Below are positions 1 through 8,358 of a stretch of DNA of 33,276 nt, piece after piece. Source of the DNA: Roseburia sp. (GTDB lineage: Bacteria; Bacillota; Clostridia; Lachnospirales; Lachnospiraceae). The first letter of the stretch is position 1, and each line of letters opens with the position of its first letter. The translations under genes and the position numbers were made by a program. The stretch lies in assembly GCA_022771695.1 (NCBI GenBank), contig JALEKJ010000025.1:1-33276 (forward strand), read 5' to 3'. Below the pieces are notes generated by a model that had not been told where the DNA came from, made no database searches, and was given only the letters and a program-made list of their open reading frames with translations.

Positions 1-33
1 CTTGGATTTTCAATCAGAAAGGAATGAATAACT

Positions 34-1050
34 ATGGGAAAAAGAAACCCAAACGGTTACGGTTGTGTAACCAAACTAAAAGGCAACAGGTCACGCCCTT
101 GGGTTGTCAAGGTTACTGTATATGATGACCAAGGCGGTTCAAAGCAAGTACCAGTTGGGTATGCAGAATCAGAAGAAAAAGCCAACATCCTTCTTGCGGA
201 ATATAACAACAATCCTTGGGATATTGACCGGGAAAAAGTTACCCTTGCGGTATTATATCAGCGTTGGTCACAAATCAAGCTGCCAAAACTGGGAAAATCA
301 AATCAGCAATCATTGCGTTCAGCGTTCAAACATTGTTCAAAATATTATGGTGTGAAGTATAGAAGTCTGAAATCATATCAGATGCAAGACTGCATTGACA
401 ACTGTGGGTGTGCATACTCTACACAATGGGCAATCAAGAATCTTTTCGGACACCTTGACCGATTTGCATTTGAAATAGACCTGATTGATAAAATGTATTC
501 ACAAATAACCACTGCCCCACCAATACCTGAAACCACACGTGAACCATTCACCGATGAACAGATTGAATCATTGTGGAAAATAAAAGATGAACCTTGGGTT
601 GACACTGTTCTGATTTATCTATATACAGGGTTTAGGCTTCAAGAATTACTTGGTATGAAAACTGAACAGGTGAATATGAAAGAAGGATATTTTTCAGGCG
701 GTATCAAATCGGCATCCGGCAAGAATAGAATTGTACCGATACACCCACGCATTGAACCATTTGTGAAAGCACTGGTTGACCAAGGCAACACATACCTGTT
801 CAGTTATCAGGGAAAGAAAATTTCACAAACCCAGTATTATCAGTTTTGGGGTGAAGTCATGGGGAAGATTGAAGCAGACAAGACACCACATGAAGCAAGG
901 CACACTTTTGAAACACGCCTTGACAACGCAAAGGGTAATAGAAAGTGTATTGATATGTTGATGGGTCATAAGTCAAAAGATGTTGGAAATCGTGTATATA
1001 ATCACAAGACAATTCAGCAGTTGAAGGAAACAATCAACCTTCTGAAATAA
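34..1050 (+). CDS. Tyrosine recombinase / phage-type integrase
   Basis: This 338-aa protein should catalyse site-specific strand exchange for an integrated element. The whole catalytic set is visible: Arg201 in TGFRLQELLG, a lysine near 225-230 (SASGK), His286-x-x-Arg289 in HEARH, His312 in MGHKS and the nucleophile Tyr322 in RVYNHKT. The first ~65 residues look like the AT/DNA-binding arm domain of ICE and phage integrases, and ~70-160 like a core-binding (SAM-like) domain. The start follows AAAGGA about 10 nt upstream. The gene looks intact, is transcribed rightward and is followed by a hairpin. No excisionase or other element gene lies to its right, so the element, if still whole, extends left of the window. 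The family is clear; the particular element is not identifiable from this sequence. Confidence 0.93.
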   Translation: MGKRNPNGYGCVTKLKGNRSRPWVVKVTVYDDQGGSKQVPVGYAESEEKANILLAEYNNNPWDIDREKVTLAVLYQRWSQIKLPKLGKSNQQSLRSAFKHCSKYYGVKYRSLKSYQMQDCIDNCGCAYSTQWAIKNLFGHLDRFAFEIDLIDKMYSQITTAPPIPETTREPFTDEQIESLWKIKDEPWVDTVLIYLYTGFRLQELLGMKTEQVNMKEGYFSGGIKSASGKNRIVPIHPRIEPFVKALVDQGNTYLFSYQGKKISQTQYYQFWGEVMGKIEADKTPHEARHTFETRLDNAKGNRKCIDMLMGHKSKDVGNRVYNHKTIQQLKETINLLK

Positions 1051-1068
1051 TGATTTTCACATTGAACC

Positions 1069-1088
1069 AGTAACAAATTAGTAACAAA
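1069..1088. repeat. Two direct AGTAACAAA repeats after the integrase
   Basis: AGTAACAAA occurs at 1069-1077 and again at 1080-1088, an 11-bp period, directly after the integrase stop. Short helically phased direct repeats beside int genes can be arm-type binding sites for the recombinase. This role is inference. Confidence 0.4.
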
Positions 1089-1092
1089 AAAG

Positions 1093-1130
1093 GCGGGAAG
1101 TGCTGAAAAATCAAGCACCGCCCGCATTTT
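1093..1130 (+). terminator. Hairpin terminator after integrase
   Basis: GCGGG (1093-1097) pairs with CCCGC (1121-1125), and GTGCT (1100-1104) pairs with AGCAC (1114-1118), around an A-rich loop. ATTTT follows. The stem is strong but the T-run is short, so this is a probable rather than certain intrinsic terminator for the integrase. Confidence 0.65.
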
Positions 1131-1416
1131 GAACATCATTATATCACAAATTCAGATAGTTGGAACATTATTTCATCTTTTTAATCATCCGCACCTAACG
1201 TTTCAGTTCCGGGTGTTCTCTAATTCATACATCTGATTATCCGCCATTCTTTTGAACTCACCTAATATGCAAAATTCTATTTTACAAAAAAATGGTACGC
1301 AAATCAGCTCATCCATTCAATGAACCGATTCACATACCATTTTTTAATCAAATAATTTAAAAGAAAAAAGAAATTATGTAAAATACCTCATAATTGGAGA
1401 GAAAACAAGAAACATT
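1131..1416. other. Gene-free junction between integrase and kinase operon
   Basis: No convincing gene is present. The stretch is AT-rich. It contains an imperfect inverted repeat whose arms AAAAAATGGTA (1287-1297) and TACCATTTTTT (1335-1345) flank about 37 nt. The right end of the integrated element, and hence one att core, should fall somewhere between 1051 and 1416. I see no tRNA 3' end that would mark it. Confidence 0.45.
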
Positions 1417-1447
1417 TCCCACAGCAGGCTACACACCTGCCGTGGGA
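1417..1447 (-). terminator. Terminator of the kinase operon, overlapping its stop codon
   Basis: On the minus strand TCCCACGGCAGG pairs, with one G-U type mismatch, with CCTGCTGTGGGA around a 7-nt loop. AATGTTTCTTGTTTTC follows. The kinase stop codon TAG (1429-1431) lies at the loop/stem boundary, so the end of the coding region forms one arm of the terminator. Confidence 0.8.
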
Positions 1448-2991
1448 TGAATAATATCATTAATCTTCTGATACAGTGGAGACAATTTTCCGTATATATT
1501 GCGGAAAACGTCTTCATACAGCGCGTTATAAATTTTATGTTGCTCCAAATCCGGTTCAAACCGTTCCTTTTGAAATACCATATTTTCCGCCGCTTCTTTG
1601 TAGCTATTAAATTCACCCATGCCGACAAACACAGTCATCGCTGCACCGATACCTGACACTTCAAAGGTCTGCGTACGGATGACGGGGATTCCAAACATAT
1701 CCGCTGTAATCTGGCAGATTTCATCGCTTTGCGCACCTCCGCCACCAACATAAATTTCTTCAAACCGGCTCCCCGACTGTTTCTCCAATAGCCGCATTCC
1801 ATCCATGAGCGCAAAATTGATTCCCTCAATAATGGCACGGTAAATATGTATTCTGGTATGCGCATCCGAAAAACCAATTACCGCTCCTTTTGCTACCGGC
1901 ATTGTCGTATTTGGTGTAAAATACGGCTGAAACAGCAGCCCGTCACAGCCCGCCGGCACTTCTTTTAGCTTGCGGTTTAAAAGCTCCTCTGCTGAAATTC
2001 CAAATACTTTTGCCTGTTCCACTTCCTTTTCCGCAAATTCTTTTTTAAACCATGACACCAGCCAATACCCTCTGAAAATCTCGATTTCAGGATTGTAATG
2101 ACCTTTCATAATGGATGCATAAGGCGGGATGAACCGCTCCGGCTCGACATACTGATCGGTCGTAAACGTAATGGTTGCCGTGGTGCCAAAGCTGATAGCC
2201 GCTTTTTCTTTCGTGATACAGCCAAGTCCTAAGATTTCACACGCCTTGTCAGCACCTGCCGCAATTAACGGCAGCCCCTCCCGAATTCCGGTGTCCTTTG
2301 CCGCCTGTGCCGTTATCAAACCAATCTGCTCTCCCGGCTCAATGATTTCACAAAGTTTCTCCTTCTCCACCGGGAATATCGGTCTTGTGAGGTCACCCTG
2401 TTTCTGCCATTTACGCATTCTATGGTCAAACGGTATACGTCCTACCATGCTCGCCGCGGAATCTGCCATTCGTCCGCACAACTTAAAAATAAGGTAGCCG
2501 CTGATCATCAGATATTTATCTGTCTTTTCCCAGAGCTCATTCTCCTTTTCACGCATCCAGTTGCACTGTGCCTTCCGGTACTGCATATTCGCGGTTTTTT
2601 CCATTCCCACTGCCTTAAGCATCAGCTTTGCGAGTTGGGAAAACGTAGGTTTTCCGCCAGCCTTACGGTTGTCCAGCCAGACAAACGCCGGGCGCAGAGG
2701 CTTTCCCTCGCTGTCCACGCAGACGGTCGTACCGCGAATCGTGGTGATTGTCACCGCCTCGATTCGCTGCCACCGTTCCGGTTGCTCTTCCTTTAACTTC
2801 TGAGACACACTACAGATACGCTCATAGTAAAAGTCCGCATCCTGCTCTGCCAAGTCAGCATTCACAGAAAAATATGCCGGTTCATGCTGCATCTTCACTT
2901 TTGCCAGAATCTCTCCCCGGTTATTGACCAAAAGAGCACGAGTACTCTGTGTTCCAACATCAAAGACAAGCACAATTCTTTCGTTTCTCAT
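1429..2991 (-). CDS. FGGY-family carbohydrate kinase (substrate unknown)
   Basis: This 520-aa ATP-dependent sugar or polyol kinase has the two-domain actin-like fold of the glycerol kinase/xylulokinase family. Visible signatures are the N-terminal phosphate loop DVGTQSTRALL (about 11-21), WLDNRKAGG, the catalytic-base region AAGADKACEILG, the second phosphate loop SFGTTATITFTT and the C-terminal GGGGAQSDE adenosine motif. Length is normal. The start abuts the upstream oxidase stop (TAA then ATG) with AAAGGAAGG about 10 nt before it. It is the last gene of a five-gene flavoprotein operon. The neighbours suggest a glycerol-like or other polyol substrate, but the sequence does not separate GlpK from other FGGY kinases, so no symbol is given. 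Confidence 0.88.
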   Translation of the reverse strand: MRNERIVLVFDVGTQSTRALLVNNRGEILAKVKMQHEPAYFSVNADLAEQDADFYYERICSVSQKLKEEQPERWQRIEAVTITTIRGTTVCVDSEGKPLRPAFVWLDNRKAGGKPTFSQLAKLMLKAVGMEKTANMQYRKAQCNWMREKENELWEKTDKYLMISGYLIFKLCGRMADSAASMVGRIPFDHRMRKWQKQGDLTRPIFPVEKEKLCEIIEPGEQIGLITAQAAKDTGIREGLPLIAAGADKACEILGLGCITKEKAAISFGTTATITFTTDQYVEPERFIPPYASIMKGHYNPEIEIFRGYWLVSWFKKEFAEKEVEQAKVFGISAEELLNRKLKEVPAGCDGLLFQPYFTPNTTMPVAKGAVIGFSDAHTRIHIYRAIIEGINFALMDGMRLLEKQSGSRFEEIYVGGGGAQSDEICQITADMFGIPVIRTQTFEVSGIGAAMTVFVGMGEFNSYKEAAENMVFQKERFEPDLEQHKIYNALYEDVFRNIYGKLSPLYQKINDIIHPTAGV

Positions 2992-4734
2992 TTATTTTAC
3001 GCCTTCCTTTAAAAAACGCTTTTCCTCCTCCGGGGTGTCAAGTCCTAAGGTTCCGCCCGGATTCATGTTGTTGTTCGGGTCAAAGTATTCTTTCAGCGTG
3101 CGAATCATACCATATTCCGTTCTGCCGAGCTGTCCTTCCAGCCATGGACCAAACATCTTACCGATACCGTGGTGATGGCTCATCGCCGCACCGGAACGCT
3201 GAATTGCATCCAGAATCGTACTGTGGTATGCCTTGAATTTATCCGCATCATCCATTCGCGTGATAAATATAAAGTAGAGGTTTGCCCCCTGCGGATAGCA
3301 GTGAGACATATGTGTCGTCACAATCGTATTCGGCAGTGCATGACAAACCGCGCGCACCTCATCATGTACCTTTGCCATATTAGACCAGTTGACGGTACAT
3401 TCCAGTGTATCTGTCATAATTCCAAAATCAAGCATGGTATCGCGCAGATATGGGTCCGTAAAGCGACCATGCTCCCAACTCTTTGTCACGAAAGAAGTTA
3501 AGCTCATACCGCCATACTTATGGGCGATACGTCGGATATTTTTCGCCACGTTTTTAGAATATCCCTTTTCGCCATCCGTGAATCCCAAAAACAGACAGCG
3601 CTCCATATCCTTATAACCGCGCACATCAAACAACTTCTGCAACGGTGTCTCATCTACATTGTAAAGACGGAGCATCAAATTGGTTTCCTCCGGGTCAGAG
3701 AGACGGAAGGCAGAAGAGAATCCTGCTTCACACTGCATCATTTCTCTTGCAGCCTCCATCGCTGTTTCCCAGTCGTGGAAAATAAAAGAAAAACGCTTTC
3801 TGTTTTCCGGCATATAGCGGAATATCTTTAAGGTTACCTCTGTCAATACACCGAATGCTCCCTCTGAGCCCATCATAATCTGATTTAAGTTTGGACCGGT
3901 TGCCTCACGAGGATATCTGCTGGTTTCGATTGTACCGATAGGTGTCGCATACTTCTGGCTCACAACGATATCTGTAATACATCCATAATAGGTACTGTTC
4001 TGACCTGCGCCTCTTGTGACTACCCAGCCGCCTACACTGCTGTACTCAAAGGATTGCGGGAAGTGTCCGCAGGTATATGCGCGTTTTGCTCCGAAAAGCT
4101 TTTCTGCCTGATTTAATGTCTCCTCCAGCTTTGGACCTGACATACCGGTCTGTACGGTAATCGTCTGGTCTGTTTCATTAAAGGAAAGAACCTTATTGTA
4201 ACGCATTCTCATATCAAGAGAGATTCCGCCCTTAGTAGGCTCCACACCTCTTGTAACACTGCTTCCGCCGCCGTACACATAAAGCGGGATGTTGTGCTCT
4301 GTGCTGTATGCTACAATTTTTTCAATCTGCTCTGTTGTGTCCGGATATACTACTACATCCGGGAGACAATCTATCCGGCGATTTCTCAGACGCAGTGCGT
4401 CATAACCGGTCTTACCATAAGCGACTGCCAGACGTGGATAATCTTCTGTCGTGACAAATTCTTTTCCAACAATCTCTTCTAACGCTCTAATATGCTCCGG
4501 TGCCAGATTGCATGGTGCATCCAGTTTTACTTCATCCATTCCAATGTCACCGTCATATTTCTTAAAATCATCATCCGTCATTTGGAACTTTTCTTTCATC
4601 ATTTTATACAATGATTCTTTCGGATATTTGATATACGTTGGGTCACCCCAGCGGAAAATAGAACGGTAGCTGTTGCTCGGTGCTACTGTCTTTACCCAAT
4701 TTGGTTCAAATCCTTTATACGGTTTCGTGCTCAT
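2992..4734 (-). CDS. FAD-binding oxidase, alkyl-dihydroxyacetonephosphate synthase-like
   Basis: This 580-aa flavoprotein belongs to the vanillyl-alcohol-oxidase/PCMH fold family. The FAD_binding_4 half contains YGGGSSVTRGVE (about 154-165) and GSEGAFGVLTEVTLKI. The C-terminal FAD-oxidase half has the SHHHGIGK motif (His520-522) that is characteristic of alkylglycerone-phosphate synthases and related D-2-hydroxyacid dehydrogenases. The start at 4734 is chosen over an in-frame ATG eight codons upstream because AAGGAG lies 8 nt before it and it gives an ATGA overlap with the stop of the DUF1667 gene, a sign of translational coupling. No ether-lipid acyltransferase is nearby. I infer that it oxidises a phosphorylated or hydroxy-acid intermediate of the operon rather than making alkyl-DHAP. 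Confidence 0.85.
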   Translation of the reverse strand: MSTKPYKGFEPNWVKTVAPSNSYRSIFRWGDPTYIKYPKESLYKMMKEKFQMTDDDFKKYDGDIGMDEVKLDAPCNLAPEHIRALEEIVGKEFVTTEDYPRLAVAYGKTGYDALRLRNRRIDCLPDVVVYPDTTEQIEKIVAYSTEHNIPLYVYGGGSSVTRGVEPTKGGISLDMRMRYNKVLSFNETDQTITVQTGMSGPKLEETLNQAEKLFGAKRAYTCGHFPQSFEYSSVGGWVVTRGAGQNSTYYGCITDIVVSQKYATPIGTIETSRYPREATGPNLNQIMMGSEGAFGVLTEVTLKIFRYMPENRKRFSFIFHDWETAMEAAREMMQCEAGFSSAFRLSDPEETNLMLRLYNVDETPLQKLFDVRGYKDMERCLFLGFTDGEKGYSKNVAKNIRRIAHKYGGMSLTSFVTKSWEHGRFTDPYLRDTMLDFGIMTDTLECTVNWSNMAKVHDEVRAVCHALPNTIVTTHMSHCYPQGANLYFIFITRMDDADKFKAYHSTILDAIQRSGAAMSHHHGIGKMFGPWLEGQLGRTEYGMIRTLKEYFDPNNNMNPGGTLGLDTPEEEKRFLKEGVK

Positions 4735-5147
4735 ACTTCTCTCTCCTTTGTACTCCATAATAAAATATTACTGGTGGCGATTACATCCACTCCCAAACCA
4801 CAGACATTCTGCAAAACGATATCTCCGCGGCCTACCGGCGTTTTCACACATACACCGGCAATTTCTGCCATCACATCAAAAATACGCTCCTTCGGAATCT
4901 CTGCCGACACTCGCACCGGCAATACCGGCACATCCGCAAACGCGGTCTGCACAGTGGAACATATCGTACGCTTTGGCGCTGTCATTTCTGTCTTGGCAAA
5001 ATCGATGCCTCTTTGACACCGATTCCCACTCACCGTGTAAGACATCCCGCTTCCGTCTTCCGCCGGATGACTCTCCACACGAAGTGGGCAGCCGTTCGGA
5101 CAGACGATACATACAAACTCTGTTATATTTGACATTTCACTCTCCAT
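4731..5147 (-). CDS. DUF1667 small cysteine-rich redox protein
   Basis: This 138-aa protein carries the DUF1667 pattern: Cys13, Cys16 and Cys20 in CIVCPNGC, then Cys44 in GNRCQRG, which suggests an iron-sulfur or other metal site. In Clostridia such genes sit between a NAD/FAD oxidoreductase and a GlpA-type glycerol-3-phosphate dehydrogenase, exactly as here, and probably encode an electron-transfer partner. The start overlaps the upstream stop as TGATG, with GGAGG about 9 nt before it; an alternative ATG four codons later (5135) follows GGAGAG. The stop overlaps the next gene as ATGA. Family call is firm; the biochemical role is inferred. Confidence 0.87.
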   Translation of the reverse strand: MESEMSNITEFVCIVCPNGCPLRVESHPAEDGSGMSYTVSGNRCQRGIDFAKTEMTAPKRTICSTVQTAFADVPVLPVRVSAEIPKERIFDVMAEIAGVCVKTPVGRGDIVLQNVCGLGVDVIATSNILLWSTKEREV

Positions 5148-6412
5148 CAGTCGGCACCTCCCTTCAGATGGAATATCACCTTGCTGTTCTCTTTCAATTC
5201 AAGCTTTGCGGTATCTAATACAAGCCGCTCCATCTCAGGCGGTTTTACTTGACGGTAATCTCTGCTAAAAACAGTTTTTCCATCGACATCTATCGTAAGT
5301 TTTGCCTGTTCTAAGCTCTGTCGGCTGCGGAAATAAAGCGTTACTTTGCCATCCTGCTCACCTGATGGCAACTGCTGTGGTACCAGATAGGCAAATCCTT
5401 CGTCCTTTTCTATAGATACCATTCTGCGAGTCTTGGCTTCTCCCTTACAGTAACGCGCTGCACTGGCACCGGCAAGTTCGCCGCTCTCTGACACATAATC
5501 AACCAAATCATTGACATGCAGTGCATTTCCACAGGAAAACACTCCCGGTACACTGGTCATAAAATTGGTATCGCAGACAGGTCCTTTGGTTGCCGGGTCG
5601 AGCTCAATTCCAAGCTGCTTTGCCACCTCGTTTTCCGGGATTAATCCAACAGACAAAATCAACGCATCACAATCGATTCTCTCTCTGCTTTCCGGCACGA
5701 TTTTACCGTTTGCATCCACTGCCGCAACCTCTACTCCGGTTAAGCGTTCCTCCCCAAATACCCTTGTCACTGTATGGGACAAATGCAATGGAATGTCAAA
5801 GTCTTCCAGACATTGTCTGATATTACGCGACAATCCGGAAGGTTCCGGTTTCACTTCATACACACCTAAGACTTTTGCGCCCTCTAAGGTCAAGCGGCGC
5901 GCCATAATCAGTCCAATGTCTCCGCTGCCCAAAATCACACAGCGCTTTGTCACCATCTCTCCCATCAGGTTTACAAAGTGCTGCGCCGTCCCCGCTGTAA
6001 AGACTCCTGCCGGTCTTGTTCCATGAATAAAAACCTGCTTTGCCGTACGCTCCCTGCATCCGGTTGCCAGAATCAGTGACGTGCTCTCATAAGTATGTAC
6101 CCCATGGCAATCCACAACCGTAATGAAAAACGTCTTTCCTTTTTTCTGAATGTCTGTCACAAATGCCTGGGTCAGGCAAGTGATATTTCGTCCCATACAT
6201 TCCTCAATAAAACGCTCCGCGTATTCCGGCCCCGACAGCTTTTCGCCAAACCGTACCAGACCGAATCCGTCATGAATACACTGTTTTAAAATACCGCCTA
6301 ACCTCGCTTCACGTTCTACAATCAGTACACTGGCGCCTTCTTTATCCGCGGCAATGGCAGCCGCCAGTCCTGCCGGTCCACCACCGATTACCACCACATC
6401 TAATCTTTCCAT
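5147..6412 (-). CDS. NAD(P)/FAD-dependent oxidoreductase (GlpA-partner type)
   Basis: This 421-aa pyridine-nucleotide-disulfide-type oxidoreductase has an N-terminal FAD loop GGGPAGLAAA (about residue 9 onward), LATGCRERT before the second nucleotide-binding loop ILGSGDIGLIMARRL, and a C-terminal CGNALHVNDLVDYVSESGE FAD motif. Members encoded beside GlpA-like and DUF1667 proteins are thought to pass electrons between the flavin dehydrogenase and NAD. ATG at 6412 is preferred because AGAGGA lies just upstream; the ATG at 6424 has no ribosome site. It follows the GlpA-like gene by 38 bp and is coupled to the DUF1667 gene. Exact electron acceptor is not visible. Confidence 0.88.
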   Translation of the reverse strand: MERLDVVVIGGGPAGLAAAIAADKEGASVLIVEREARLGGILKQCIHDGFGLVRFGEKLSGPEYAERFIEECMGRNITCLTQAFVTDIQKKGKTFFITVVDCHGVHTYESTSLILATGCRERTAKQVFIHGTRPAGVFTAGTAQHFVNLMGEMVTKRCVILGSGDIGLIMARRLTLEGAKVLGVYEVKPEPSGLSRNIRQCLEDFDIPLHLSHTVTRVFGEERLTGVEVAAVDANGKIVPESRERIDCDALILSVGLIPENEVAKQLGIELDPATKGPVCDTNFMTSVPGVFSCGNALHVNDLVDYVSESGELAGASAARYCKGEAKTRRMVSIEKDEGFAYLVPQQLPSGEQDGKVTLYFRSRQSLEQAKLTIDVDGKTVFSRDYRQVKPPEMERLVLDTAKLELKENSKVIFHLKGGAD

Positions 6413-6450
6413 GTTTCCTCTCATTCTGTCGCTTCAAGCGGCTTTCCATT

Positions 6451-8175
6451 CTATTTTACTTGTTCTCTGGTCGGTCCAAAACTGATCACTGCATCTGCTC
6501 CTGCTTTTTTGACCTCTGATACCGGTACCTTGTCATGTTCACTGATGATTTTTGTTACCAGAGGCATACAAAAGCCGCCCTGACACCGTCCCATGCCCGG
6601 ACGAAGTCTTTTTTTGATGCCATCCACCGTATGTACGGAAAATGGCGCATTCAACGCATCGAGAATCTCACCCTTACTGATTTCTTCACACCGGCAGACA
6701 ATAATGCCGTAATCCGGATTCTCCCGAATCAGCTTTGCTCTCTCCTCCGGCGGCAATTCTCTTACTCTTGGAATCGCCTTCCGAACCGGGTCAAACTCAG
6801 GGTTCTTCTCCACCGCCTGCTGCTCCGACAGCATGGATACCGCCAACTCTGCCAGATCCAATGCCACTGCCGGTGCTGTGGTCAGTCCCGGTGACTGAAT
6901 TCCAGCACAGTGAATCAGATTTTTTGTCTTTCTGCCTCTTTCTAATATAAAATCTTCCTCAAAAACAGGCGCCCGCACTCCGGTAAAGTAAGTAATAATG
7001 TCCTGCTTACGCAGCCCCTCTGCGGTATGCTGCTGTTTGGCAAAAACATTGTCGATTGATTCCTGACTGGTTGCAAAGTTCTCCTTCTCCCAGGTTTCCA
7101 CTGCATCCGGTCCGGCAAGAATATTTCCGTCCACCGTATGCAACAATCCACCGCCTTTGGTGTGCCCTGCCGCGCCTGCCGGCTTGCGCAAGGTCTTAAT
7201 CGAAGAAATGCTTTGTACCAGATGCCCTGCTCCCTTATCCAAAATAGAGTTCGTGCCCCTTCTCGGATGAATGGAATAAAAACGGTCCTGTGCCATTCGC
7301 GCTACATCTTCCGCAAATACACCTGCAGCGTTGATCACCAGCTTCGGATAAATACGTCCGCGGTTGGTCATTACACTTACAATCTTCCCGTTTTCCACCT
7401 GCATATCTGTAACTGCTGTATTTAATGATATTTTTGCTCCGTTATGCACCGCATTTTCTCCATAGGCAATCGTAAGCTCATACGGGCAGACACAGCCTGC
7501 GCTGGAATTATAAAGTGCAAATGCAAACTTCGGATTCAGTTCCGGCTCTGCCTCGCGCAACTTTTTCCTGCTCACAATCTTCGTATCCTTCACGCCACAA
7601 ATATATTTTCTGTGACAGGCATACAAAAATATTGCCGGCAAAGTCAACCAGTCCGTAAATCCCACGTATTGTCCGCAACGCCGGAACGGCACTTCCAACT
7701 GGCTGCATACCTCCCCGTACATCTTGTTTCCGAGAAGAACGTAATGCTGCTTTAAGCTGCCTTTTCCTAAATCCACTCCGGGGTGAACCTCTCCGTCATT
7801 TCTCCCGGATGCATGGACCGCCAAGTCTGCCTCCTTATCAACTAACAGGATGTCCAGCTTCCATTTGGAAAGTTCTCTTGCGATGCTCGCCCCTGAGATA
7901 CCTCCGCCTATAATCAAGACATCCGGACTGCATCCTTCTAAGGAAGTATCCTGTATCTTTGGCAAGCGCATAGTCGGCATCTCCACTCCATCCAGGACAA
8001 TGTCATTCACCACATGAATGCGCTTATCCTTCTGCACGCACATATTGCACGCCTCTACGATATCCTGCCAACGCTCCAAATGACCGGACACAACCATGCA
8101 GTCATTCTCGAGCCGGGCACTCACCCGGCCCCCAAATTTCTCTCTTAATTTCTGATTCAAACGCTTCTCGTTCAT
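6451..8175 (-). CDS. GlpA-like FAD-dependent glycerol-3-phosphate dehydrogenase with [2Fe-2S] tail
   Basis: This 574-aa flavoprotein has a DAO-type FAD domain (VLIIGGGISGASIARELS, about 87-104) and a C-terminal BFD-like domain with Cys494-x-Cys496 and Cys531-x4-Cys536 for a [2Fe-2S] cluster, the layout of anaerobic glycerol-3-phosphate dehydrogenase subunit A. Before the FAD domain, residues 1-65 form a separate segment that reads like a BON-type domain (FGGRVSARLENDCMVVSG then IHVVNDIVLDG). The start at 8175 is set by GGAGGG just upstream; an ATG 34 codons earlier would run into the promoter. First gene of the operon, divergent from tetR. The substrate could be another phosphorylated or hydroxylated compound; glycerol-3-phosphate is only the family default. 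Confidence 0.85.
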   Translation of the reverse strand: MNEKRLNQKLREKFGGRVSARLENDCMVVSGHLERWQDIVEACNMCVQKDKRIHVVNDIVLDGVEMPTMRLPKIQDTSLEGCSPDVLIIGGGISGASIARELSKWKLDILLVDKEADLAVHASGRNDGEVHPGVDLGKGSLKQHYVLLGNKMYGEVCSQLEVPFRRCGQYVGFTDWLTLPAIFLYACHRKYICGVKDTKIVSRKKLREAEPELNPKFAFALYNSSAGCVCPYELTIAYGENAVHNGAKISLNTAVTDMQVENGKIVSVMTNRGRIYPKLVINAAGVFAEDVARMAQDRFYSIHPRRGTNSILDKGAGHLVQSISSIKTLRKPAGAAGHTKGGGLLHTVDGNILAGPDAVETWEKENFATSQESIDNVFAKQQHTAEGLRKQDIITYFTGVRAPVFEEDFILERGRKTKNLIHCAGIQSPGLTTAPAVALDLAELAVSMLSEQQAVEKNPEFDPVRKAIPRVRELPPEERAKLIRENPDYGIIVCRCEEISKGEILDALNAPFSVHTVDGIKKRLRPGMGRCQGGFCMPLVTKIISEHDKVPVSEVKKAGADAVISFGPTREQVK

Positions 8176-8218
8176 ATCACCCTCCATAAGTCGTCCGCAC
8201 GACCGACTTCTTATGTTC

Positions 8219-8247
8219 ACAGTACCAGATAATCTTATCAAAGTCAA
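8219..8247 (-). promoter_or_regulatory. Promoter of the GlpA-like/kinase operon
   Basis: On the minus strand TTGACT (8242-8247) is followed after 17 nt by TACTGT (8219-8224), preceded by TGG as an extended -10. It lies 44 bp upstream of the GlpA-like start. Confidence 0.55.
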
Positions 8248-8252
8248 CCAGA

Positions 8253-8312
8253 TTTTGTGCATTTCGTTTAGTTTCACTTATTTTTGCATCAAAATATAGA
8301 CAAAGTGCACAA
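8253..8312. promoter_or_regulatory. Inverted TGCACAAA half-sites, candidate TetR operator
   Basis: TTTTGTGCA (8253-8261) and TGCACAAA (8306-8313) are inverted copies of one motif. One sits just upstream of the -35 of the flavoprotein operon; the other lies between the -35 and -10 of tetR. The position suits autoregulation and control of the divergent operon by the TetR protein. The link is inferred. Confidence 0.45.
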
Positions 8313-8325
8313 ATTACTATATACT
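8297..8325 (+). promoter_or_regulatory. Promoter of tetR-family gene
   Basis: TAGACA (8297-8302) and TATACT (8320-8325) are separated by 17 nt and lie 33 bp before the chosen ATG. Confidence 0.6.
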
Positions 8326-8358
8326 CAAAAAAAGAATATGTTTTTAAGGAGTAACATC

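Noticed and set aside
4673-5218. 181-aa plus-strand open frame across the FAD oxidase/DUF1667 junction
   Set aside because: It runs antisense to two coupled, recognisable genes and is compositionally odd (His/Ser/Pro rich).
5511-6026. 171-aa plus-strand open frame in the NAD/FAD oxidoreductase
   Set aside because: Antisense shadow of a conserved flavoprotein; no start signal.
8284-8358. 25-residue N-terminal extension of the TetR protein
   Set aside because: Its ATG lies upstream of the likely -10 box; AAGGAG supports 8359.
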